A DNA stretch of 64,000 bases from Dactylosporangium sp. AC04546 (GTDB taxonomy: Bacteria; Actinomycetota; Actinomycetes; Mycobacteriales; Micromonosporaceae). This document shows, in pieces, positions 58,139 to 64,000 of the stretch (position 1 is the stretch's first letter; the number at the start of each line of letters is the position of its first letter). The notes under the pieces were generated by a model. That model made no database searches. It was not told the DNA's origin and saw only the letters and a list, made by a program, of their open reading frames with translations. The position numbers and the translations under genes were made by a program. The stretch spans positions 303,711 through 367,710 of the forward strand of contig NZ_JAHYSG010000001.1 of the NCBI RefSeq assembly GCF_022095675.1, given 5' to 3'.

Positions 58139-59056
58139 TCACACCATGTGTTCCCGCGCCCACTCCTCGAACGAGCTGAGCCGGATGCCGAGCGCGTGGG
58201 CGAACTCCGGGCGCGCCGGCTGTCCGGCCACGTTCATCAGCTCCATCGACAGGGCGGCGTAAGGCGGCATGCCCGCGGCGAGCGCCTCCTGCTCGGTCAT
58301 GTCGGGCGCGGTGAGCGGCACGCCGAGGGCGCGGGACAGGATCTCGGCGATCTCGGTCATCGGCAGGTAGTCGCTGGCCAGTTCGAGCTCGACCGCATGG
58401 AAGCACTGCGGCTGGGCCACGGCCGAGGCCACCGTGGCGCCGATGTCGCCGACCGCGACCAGGGACAGCCGCGTCGACGGCTTCAGCACGGTCGCGATGC
58501 CGCCCTCGGCGCCACGGGGCAGCAGGTACGCCGCGGAGAGCAGGAAGTTCTCCATGAAGAAGCCCGGCTTGACGAGGGTCCAGAACGGAAAACCGGCCTC
58601 CCGGACGCGGTGCTCGATGCCGGACTTGGCGGCGTAGTAGGGCTCCAGGGGCTTCCATCGGCCGGAGGCGTAGCCGGGCGCGGTGAGGAGCCGGCCGGAG
58701 CCCGACACCGACGTGTGCACGAACTGCGGCACGCCCGCGGCACGCGCGGCGTCGATCAGGTTGACCGCCTGCCGCAGTTCGCCGTCGAAGTCGAACGCGC
58801 CGTCGATCACCTCCGCCATCTGGACCGAGAAGACGGCCCGTACGCCGCGCACCGCCGCGGCCAGCGAGTCGGGGTCCCGCAGGTCGCCGTGCACGAGGTC
58901 CGCGCCCAGGGAGGCGACGGACGAGGCCCGGTCGCTCCGCGGGTCACGGACCAGCGCCCGCACGGGAATCCCGGCGGCCAGCAGCGCACGGGTGGCGGCG
59001 CCGCCTTGCTTCCCGGTGGCGCCGACAACGAGAACGGGGGCGGAGTCAGCAGACAT
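58139..59056 (-). CDS. NmrA-type NAD(P)-binding protein (SDR-like)
   Basis: 305 residues of the atypical SDR/NmrA family. GATGKQGG (9-16) is the nucleotide motif, and the YYAAKSGIEH segment replaces the usual YxxxK. Such proteins are redox sensors or quinone reductase-like enzymes. Its ATG at 59056 follows a purine-rich GAGGACCCTG site. It is divergent from a TetR gene, the standard arrangement in which the regulator represses the reductase. Confidence 0.92.
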   Translation of the reverse strand: MSADSAPVLVVGATGKQGGAATRALLAAGIPVRALVRDPRSDRASSVASLGADLVHGDLRDPDSLAAAVRGVRAVFSVQMAEVIDGAFDFDGELRQAVNLIDAARAAGVPQFVHTSVSGSGRLLTAPGYASGRWKPLEPYYAAKSGIEHRVREAGFPFWTLVKPGFFMENFLLSAAYLLPRGAEGGIATVLKPSTRLSLVAVGDIGATVASAVAQPQCFHAVELELASDYLPMTEIAEILSRALGVPLTAPDMTEQEALAAGMPPYAALSMELMNVAGQPARPEFAHALGIRLSSFEEWAREHMV

Positions 59057-59111
59057 TCAGGGTCCTCCAGAGACGAGAACGGGAAACGGCGTGCCCCGCC
59101 GTTTACGCTGC

Positions 59112-59143
59112 TGCTAAGATATGGCGGACCCCGCCACTTAGCA
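59112..59143. promoter_or_regulatory. Interrupted inverted repeat between NmrA-type and TetR genes
   Basis: TGCTAAG (59112-59118) pairs with CTTAGCA (59137-59143), and GGCGG/CCGCC lie inside at unequal distance. It spans the space between starts at 59056 and 59161 and includes TAAGAT, a plausible -10. Candidate TetR operator. Confidence 0.55.
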
Positions 59144-59160
59144 AGCGTGTGGAGACGCCC

Positions 59161-59724
59161 ATGACCGGCCAGCGCGCGGACGCCCGCCGCAACTACGCGC
59201 TGCTGCTGTCCGTGGCCGAGCAGGCAATCGCCGAGCAGGGTGCCGACGCGTCGCTGGAGCAGATCGCCCGCACGGCGGGGGTCGGGTCCGGCACCGTGCG
59301 CCGGCACTTCCCGACCCGGCACGCCCTACTCGCGGCGGTGTTCCGCAAGCAGGTCGACGTGCTCGCCGATCAGGCGCGGGCCCTGGCCGTCCGGCCGGAC
59401 AGCCGCGCCGCGCTCGTGCGGTGGCTGGAGGCCGTGCTGTCGTTCGCCGCCACGACCCGCGGCCTGGCCGAGGCCCTCAACCGCGACCACGCCGCCGACC
59501 CCGGCGAGGCCCACGAGCACTGCGCCACCGCGCGGCTGACCGAGGCCGGCGACCCCCTGGTGCGCCGTGCCGCGGCCGACGGCGTCCTGGCCCCTGGCGT
59601 GACCATCACCGACCTGCTCGACCTGGTCACCGGCATCGCGCTGGCCACCGAGCACCACCCGGACGCCGCCGCCGTGGCGGAACGCCTGCTCCGCCTCACC
59701 ATCGCCGGCGTCAGTCCGGCCTGA
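59161..59724 (+). CDS. TetR-family regulator
   Basis: 187-residue TetR protein. HTH: SLEQIARTAGVGSGTVRRHFPTR (about residues 36-58). The C-terminal domain is short. ATG at 59161 has GGAG 7 bp upstream; an in-frame GTG at 59149 is possible. Divergent from the NmrA-type gene with an inverted repeat between, it is probably its redox- or electrophile-responsive repressor (inference). The two-headed TetR gene ends 19 bp downstream on the other strand. Confidence 0.93.
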   Translation: MTGQRADARRNYALLLSVAEQAIAEQGADASLEQIARTAGVGSGTVRRHFPTRHALLAAVFRKQVDVLADQARALAVRPDSRAALVRWLEAVLSFAATTRGLAEALNRDHAADPGEAHEHCATARLTEAGDPLVRRAAADGVLAPGVTITDLLDLVTGIALATEHHPDAAAVAERLLRLTIAGVSPA

Positions 59725-59743
59725 CCACCGATCGACCGCTGGG

Positions 59744-60928
59744 TTACCGGAAGCCCAGAGCGCTCATGAGCAGCGCGGCGACGGCGTCGCGGTGTTCCGC
59801 GGTGTCCTGCCAGCGCAGCCTGCGGCCGGCCTCGACCACCACGCCGAAGCCGGCGTGGATCAGCACCCGGGCCTGGCGCGAGTCGAGCTCCGGGCGCGCC
59901 GAGCGCAGCTGCTGCTCCCAGACGGCGATGTGCTCACGCTGGGCGATGACCAGCGGCCGCTGCAGGTCGGCCGGCAGGCCGGCGAGCTCGGCGTGGGCGA
60001 CGCTGGTGAGCGCGGTGTGCTCGAAGCTGTATGCCACGTAGGTCGCCGTCAGCGCGACCACCGCATCGTGCGGGTCGGCCGTCCCGCGAAGGTTCTGCTC
60101 CACCGCCTGGGCCAGCAGTGCGGCCGCCTGCAGGCAGGCGGCCGCCAGAATGTCGGCCTTGCCGGGAAAGTAGCGGTAGATCGCGGACGGGACGAGGCCG
60201 ACGGCGTCGGCGATCCTGCCGTTCGTGACGTTGGCGAAGCCGTCGCGTTCGAACAGCGGGATGGCGGCCGCGAGGATCTCCGAGCGCCGGGTGCGGGCCA
60301 CGGGCTGGGCGGGCAGGTCGACGACGCGGGCGATGCCGGTGGCCGCCGTGGGGTCGGTGGCGGCCACCCGCAGGGCGGACGCGACCAGCAGTTCTTCGAC
60401 CCGGCGTTGCGCGATCGAAGTGTGGTGCATCGTGATCGACGCGATCGCCCCGAGGGCCGCCACGGCTCGCAGTTGCTCGTCGGGGAGCGGATGCTCGCGC
60501 CGTACCGCGTTCGCCACCCGGGCGACGACGTGCGCGAACTTCGCCCTGAGTACCTGCCGGTCCCCGCGGTCGAGGTACCGGGCCTCCCAGCGGTAGACGC
60601 CACCGGACGCGCGATGGGCGACGGTGACCCGGGCGGCGGCGGCCAGGACCTCCGCCAGGGATGCTTCCGGGGGTACCTCGTCGAGCGCCGCGACGAGCCG
60701 GTCCACCATGACGTTCGCGCACTCGGCGAACAGCGCGTACTTGTTCGGGAAGTGCCGGTACAGGGCCGCCGCGGTGATGCCCACGCTGGCGGCGATCTCG
60801 TCCATGGACGCCGCGTGGTAGCCCCGCTCGCTGAACATCCGGCCGGCCGACTCGACGATGAGCTGCTTGCGGTTGCGCGGCCGGACGGCCGCGGTCGACT
60901 CAGCGGTCACAGCGCGGCGACTTCCCAT
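59744..60928 (-). CDS. Two-headed TetR regulator (two TetR_N domains) beside lcp
   Basis: 394 residues. Two complete TetR DNA-binding domains lie in one chain: SMDEIAASVGITAAALYRHF (about 41-60) and VTNGRIADAVGLVPSAIYRYF (about 234-254), each followed by a helical segment; the second half looks like a second full TetR protein. This is unusual; a single polypeptide could bind two half-sites or two operators. ATG at 60928 was chosen; a GTG at 60952 is possible. It is divergent from lcp, with a perfect 9-bp inverted repeat between. LcpR-type TetR proteins regulate rubber oxygenase genes in other actinobacteria, so this is the likely lcp regulator. Confidence 0.92.
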   Translation of the reverse strand: MGSRRAVTAESTAAVRPRNRKQLIVESAGRMFSERGYHAASMDEIAASVGITAAALYRHFPNKYALFAECANVMVDRLVAALDEVPPEASLAEVLAAAARVTVAHRASGGVYRWEARYLDRGDRQVLRAKFAHVVARVANAVRREHPLPDEQLRAVAALGAIASITMHHTSIAQRRVEELLVASALRVAATDPTAATGIARVVDLPAQPVARTRRSEILAAAIPLFERDGFANVTNGRIADAVGLVPSAIYRYFPGKADILAAACLQAAALLAQAVEQNLRGTADPHDAVVALTATYVAYSFEHTALTSVAHAELAGLPADLQRPLVIAQREHIAVWEQQLRSARPELDSRQARVLIHAGFGVVVEAGRRLRWQDTAEHRDAVAALLMSALGFR

Positions 60929-61086
60929 GGCATGTCGCCGATCCTGACACATGAACGGGCGCCGGCCACGGTGCCCACGGCGCGGCGGTGGCCGGTTTGC
61001 TGATCATGCGGGCCCCTCCGGAGTGGCCGAAATTCCCGGTGGAGACGCCTTGCCGAGTGGCGGAGTGCTTCGCTATGTTAACGGAG

Positions 61087-61112
61087 AATCTCACATCGAT
61101 TGCTGTGAGATT
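61087..61112. promoter_or_regulatory. Perfect inverted repeat AATCTCACA-N8-TGTGAGATT before lcp
   Basis: Nine-base arms at 61087-61095 and 61104-61112 with an 8-base gap. A further AATCTCA lies inside the lcp start region (61188-61194). It is midway between the two-headed TetR start and the lcp start; candidate operator. Confidence 0.72.
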
Positions 61113-61181
61113 GCCGCCGTCCGCCACGGTTTGACCCCTGCATGAGCACCGCCCATGCCTCCACAGAAGCGGGGTAAGTTA

Positions 61182-62375
61182 ATGAGCAATCTCAACCGAC
61201 GGAACGTCCTGACCCTCGGCGTCGCGCTGGGCCTGGTGAGCGCGGTGGGCGCGGGCGCCGTCCCGGCGCTGGCAGCGCCCGCCGCCGCGGGCACCGACCC
61301 GTGGTGGGTCTGGGACGACGAGGTCGACCAGCTGGTCGCCGGCCTGATCACCAGCGGCCAGGTCCCCGCGGTCAACACCGCGATGCAGAGCTGGGTGAAC
61401 AACGGCGACGCCATCCCAGGCGGCCTGCCGGCCAACCTCAGGACCTACCTGCAGGGCGTCAACACGCTGCCCTCCTGGGCCGACCGCGCCAAGCTGCGCC
61501 TCGCCGCCGACTTCAACCGGCGCAAGGACACCTACCTGTTCATGCTCTACGGCCTCGGCAGCGGCATCATGAGCACGGTCATCCCGCGGGAGGCCAAGTC
61601 GGTGTACTGGTCCGCCGGCGGTGCCAACATGCAGGACCGCGCGGCCAAGACGTTCACCTTCGGCTACGACCTGAGCGAGCTGACCGCCTTCGAGCCCAAC
61701 GGCCAGTTCGTCGTCACCGCCAACAAGACCCGCCTGGTGCACGCCGCGGTGCGGCATCTGCTGCCGCAGTCGCCGCACTGGCGGGCGGTGGCGAACGAGC
61801 CGGGCCTGATCCCGATCAGCAACGGCGACATCCTCGTCACCTTCCACAGCCTCGGCACCTTCGTGCACAAGAAGCTGAAGGAATGGAAGGTGCCGATGAC
61901 GGCCGCGGAGGAGTCCGCCTTCCTGCACCAGTGGCAGGTCGCCATGCACCTGCTCGGCGTGCGCGACGAGTTCATCCCGCAGACCTGGGCGGCCGCCTAC
62001 GCGCAGTCGGCGTCGGCGCTCAGCCCGATCCTCGCCCCCTCGACGGAGGGCAAGGAACTGGCCGAGGACCTGCTCGGCCTGACCGCGCAGATCGACCTGG
62101 GCATCACCCGCGGCTTCCTCAACGAGTTCGTCCGCTACGTGCTCAGCAACGAGATCGGCGACTGGCTGCGCCTGCCGCGCGACTACGCGGCCGCCGCGCT
62201 CATTCGCACCGTGTGGCCGGCGTTCATCGCGTTCCGCGAAGGGCTCAACCCCATCGCGCCGGTCAGCTTCTACATGTTCGACCAGTTCATCCGGGCGATC
62301 GCGATGCTGTTCCTGAACAAGGGCGCCTCCGGTACCACCACACTCATCACGATCCCCACCGGGAACCGGGCCTGA
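61182..62375 (+). CDS. lcp: Latex clearing protein Lcp, polyisoprene dioxygenase
   Basis: 397-residue rubber oxygenase. A Tat-type signal (SNLNRRNVLTLG, then a hydrophobic run ending ALAAP) predicts secretion. Residues that define the heme-b enzyme of Streptomyces K30 are present at the same spacings: Glu137, Arg153, Lys156, Thr157 and the axial His187 correspond to Glu148, Arg164, Lys167, Thr168 and His198 (offset 11 throughout). Lcp cleaves cis-1,4-polyisoprene to oligo-isoprenoids with aldehyde and ketone ends. ATG at 61182 gives the best signal peptide; an upstream ATG at 61155 is in frame. The nearby two-headed TetR is its likely regulator. Confidence 0.95.
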   Translation: MSNLNRRNVLTLGVALGLVSAVGAGAVPALAAPAAAGTDPWWVWDDEVDQLVAGLITSGQVPAVNTAMQSWVNNGDAIPGGLPANLRTYLQGVNTLPSWADRAKLRLAADFNRRKDTYLFMLYGLGSGIMSTVIPREAKSVYWSAGGANMQDRAAKTFTFGYDLSELTAFEPNGQFVVTANKTRLVHAAVRHLLPQSPHWRAVANEPGLIPISNGDILVTFHSLGTFVHKKLKEWKVPMTAAEESAFLHQWQVAMHLLGVRDEFIPQTWAAAYAQSASALSPILAPSTEGKELAEDLLGLTAQIDLGITRGFLNEFVRYVLSNEIGDWLRLPRDYAAAALIRTVWPAFIAFREGLNPIAPVSFYMFDQFIRAIAMLFLNKGASGTTTLITIPTGNRA

Positions 62376-62386
62376 GTCCGCGTCGA

Positions 62387-62417
62387 GAAGCCGGGAGGGA
62401 AACCCCCTCCCGGCTTC
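62387..62417. terminator. Bidirectional hairpin after lcp
   Basis: A perfect 13-bp stem (62387-62399 with 62405-62417) and 5-base loop lies between the stops of lcp (62375, plus) and the methyltransferase (62427, minus). Confidence 0.75.
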
Positions 62418-62426
62418 CGCCGGGGT

Positions 62427-63197
62427 TCAGGCGATGAGCAGGCGAAGGCCGAGCTCTGCCGCGTCGAGATCGACGAGGTCGCGGTTGCGCTCGGCCCACC
62501 TGCCTGCGGCGAGGTCGTCGCGGAGGCCGCGCACCGCCCGCCGCTCGGCGTCCGGCCCGACCCTGGCCCAGACCGACACCCCGCGACGGACGTTCTCGTC
62601 CAGGTACGCCTCGGGCCGGCGCCAGTAGGCCTCGAAGAAGCCGTCGGTGCAGTCCCACGGGACGGGCACCGGCTCCACCCGGGCGTCGATCGCGCCGGTC
62701 AACTCGGCCAGCGAAGGCCGGCCGGCGAGGAGGCCCGCGACCTCGGGAAGGTAGTCGCGGGTGAGCCAGAACCGGTGAAGCCATCCGGTATCGCTGGTGT
62801 CGTGCGTGAACACCACCACGCGGCGCGCGACGCGCCGCATCTCGCGCAGGCCCGCGATCGGGTCCTGCCAGTGATGGATGGTGGCGAACGCCATCGCCGC
62901 GTCGAAGGACTGGTCGTCGAACGGAAGGCGCTCCGCGGCGGCAGCCACGCACGGCGCCGCGCCCGCGGGGCGCTGCGCACGCATGAGCGCCGACGGCTCC
63001 ACCGCGGTGACGTCACGGTCGGCGGGCTCGTAGGAGCCGGTGCCGGCCCCGACGTTCAGCACCGTCCGCGCATCGCCGAGCGCGGCCCAGACCCTCGCGG
63101 CGATCCGTGGCTCGGTGCGCCGCGTCACGGTGTACGTGGCTCCGATGGTGTCGTACAACTGCGCGCCCGACACGTCGCCCGCCTTCCTGGCCGTCAT
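62427..63197 (-). CDS. Class I SAM-dependent methyltransferase
   Basis: 256-residue methyltransferase with the SAM-binding motif VLNVGAGTGSYEP (46-58), acidic residue in VTAVEPSA, and ERLPFDDQSFDAAMAFATIHHW as the typical post-II/III region (UbiE/MenG-like superfamily). The acceptor is unknown. Its ATG at 63197 overlaps the stop of the kinase gene (ATGA), so it is expressed with it. Confidence 0.92.
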   Translation of the reverse strand: MTARKAGDVSGAQLYDTIGATYTVTRRTEPRIAARVWAALGDARTVLNVGAGTGSYEPADRDVTAVEPSALMRAQRPAGAAPCVAAAAERLPFDDQSFDAAMAFATIHHWQDPIAGLREMRRVARRVVVFTHDTSDTGWLHRFWLTRDYLPEVAGLLAGRPSLAELTGAIDARVEPVPVPWDCTDGFFEAYWRRPEAYLDENVRRGVSVWARVGPDAERRAVRGLRDDLAAGRWAERNRDLVDLDAAELGLRLLIA

Positions 63198-64000
63198 ACC
63201 GAAGCTTGACCGGCGAGGGGTATCTCGACGGCCAGGCTGGTGCCCGCACCGTGCGGGCTGTGCAGGACGATACGCCCGCCGAGCGCTTCGGCGCGGTCCT
63301 TGAGGCCGAGCAGGCCGGTGCCGTGGGTGAAGTCGGCGCCGCCGACGCCGTCGTCGTGGACGGCGACGTGGAGGGTGGTGTCGGCGGTGTCGATGGTGAC
63401 GGTGATGGTTGTGGCGTGTGCGTGTTTGGCTGCGTTGGTGAGTGCTTCGGCGACGATGTAGTAGGCGCTGACCTCGACCTGTTCGGGCAGCCGTCCGGCG
63501 GTGTGGATGGCGAGGTCGACCGGGACGGGTGAGCGGCGGGCGAGGGTGCGTAGGGCTGGGGCGAGTCCGCCTTCGGTGAGGTTGGCCGGGTGGATGCCGT
63601 GGGCGATTTCGCGGAGTTCGCCGGCGGCGGTGTTGGCGCCGGTGATGGCTTGGTCGAGTTGTTGGGTGAGGGTGTGGAGGTGGGGCGGGATGTCGGCCTG
63701 GGCGGTGCGCAGTTGCAGGACGAGGGCGATGAGGTGTTGTTGGGCGCCGTCGTGCAGGTCGCGTTCGATGCGGCGGCGGGTGTGGTCGGCGGTGGTGACG
63801 ATGCGGGCTCGGGAGGTGGTGAGTTCGGTGCGGTTTTCGGCGTTGGCGACGGCGGTGGCGATGAGTTCGGTGAAGTCGGCGAGGCGTTGTTCGGTGTCTT
63901 CGCCGAGTTGTTCGCGGGGGGCGGTGGCGCCGATGGCGCCCCAGAGGCGGCCTTCGACGATGATGGGGCTGGCGAAGGTCGAGTGGTGCTGGGTGGGGGC
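63194..64000 (-). CDS. Sensor histidine kinase, NarL-type (5' end cut by window)
   Basis: C-terminal 268 residues of a kinase whose N-terminus lies beyond 64000. The end of a GAF domain (SPIIVEGRLWGAIGATAPRE) leads to HisKA_3 with the phospho-His in RIERDLHDGAQQHL and the HATPase domain (EALTNAAKHAHA, DDGVGGADF, GLLGLKDRAEALGG). The order is the same as in the kinase at 56294, and the two are paralogues. From about 63500 rightward it uses GAA and CAA almost exclusively, unlike its neighbours. The ATGA overlap with the methyltransferase suggests an operon. Confidence 0.92.
   Translation of the reverse strand, partial: APTQHHSTFASPIIVEGRLWGAIGATAPREQLGEDTEQRLADFTELIATAVANAENRTELTTSRARIVTTADHTRRRIERDLHDGAQQHLIALVLQLRTAQADIPPHLHTLTQQLDQAITGANTAAGELREIAHGIHPANLTEGGLAPALRTLARRSPVPVDLAIHTAGRLPEQVEVSAYYIVAEALTNAAKHAHATTITVTIDTADTTLHVAVHDDGVGGADFTHGTGLLGLKDRAEALGGRIVLHSPHGAGTSLAVEIPLAGQASV

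Noticed and set aside
61087..61112. CRP/FNR-type site before lcp
   Set aside because: CRP sites read TGTGA-N6-TCACA; here the halves are in the reverse order (TCACA-N8-TGTGA), so a CRP assignment is not supported.
1..64000. CRISPR arrays, tRNA or rRNA genes, insertion sequences, phage or attachment sites
   Set aside because: No regular repeat-spacer pattern, cloverleaf, transposase, integrase or terminal repeats were seen in a reading of both strands.

Overview
The window is GC-rich, densely coded actinobacterial chromosome (C/G third positions, GTG/TTG starts, GTGA and ATGA overlaps). Lipoprotein and Tat signals, a Lcp-type rubber oxygenase, DksA-like zinc-finger proteins and NarL-type kinases suit a filamentous actinomycete, perhaps Micromonosporaceae; the genus cannot be fixed from the sequence. 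I see no rRNA, tRNA, CRISPR array, insertion sequence or integrase.

Positions 1-44,000 are dominated by one large catabolic locus. An MFS exporter (cut by the left edge) is followed by a branched-chain-amino-acid-type ABC uptake system: solute-binding lipoprotein at 1328, and livH, a livM-livG fusion and livF at 5929-9379, with a GntR/FCD regulator at 9388. From about 2.6 to 44 kb come five acyl-CoA ligases, an alpha-methylacyl-CoA racemase-type CoA-transferase family III protein, five acyl-CoA dehydrogenases (two adjacent pairs that look like heteromeric enzymes), three crotonase-fold proteins, two thiolases, two SDRs, a MaoC hydratase, a KshA-like Rieske oxygenase, an IpdA/IpdB-like pair, HyuA/HyuB-type proteins, two zinc-less MDR oxidoreductases, a thioesterase, a metallo-beta-lactamase-fold hydrolase and several proteins of unknown role. 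Most of these families occur together in actinobacterial steroid catabolism, but ring-A/B genes such as kstD and hsaC are absent. The substrate may therefore be another polycyclic or branched isoprenoid acid (inference).

This locus is tied together by a repeated palindrome, CCAACCR-NN-YGGTTGG, found about twelve times in front of its transcription units and beside the TetR gene at 33886-34572, which I propose is the repressor. The ABC transporter lacks this box; an AT-rich motif sharing AATCATTTA lies before its two promoters instead.

From 44 to 56 kb are smaller units: a TetR/membrane-protein pair with tandem operators (44.0-45.0 kb), a CitA/DcuS-type two-component system divergent from a dicarboxylate symporter (45.0-48.7 kb), a hypothetical gene and a PucR-type regulator (48.9-50.9 kb), two DksA-like zinc-finger proteins and an actin-fold ATPase-like protein (51.0-52.6 kb), a 732-bp gene-free promoter region, and a secreted subtilisin (53.4-54.9 kb).

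From 56 to 64 kb are a NarL-type sensor kinase, an NmrA-type oxidoreductase divergent from its TetR neighbour, a two-headed TetR divergent from a latex-clearing protein (Lcp), a methyltransferase, and a second NarL-type kinase cut by the right edge. Lcp cuts polyisoprene to methyl-branched oligo-isoprenoid carbonyl compounds, so the racemase and beta-oxidation genes at 10-44 kb could in principle process its products; that link is a hypothesis.
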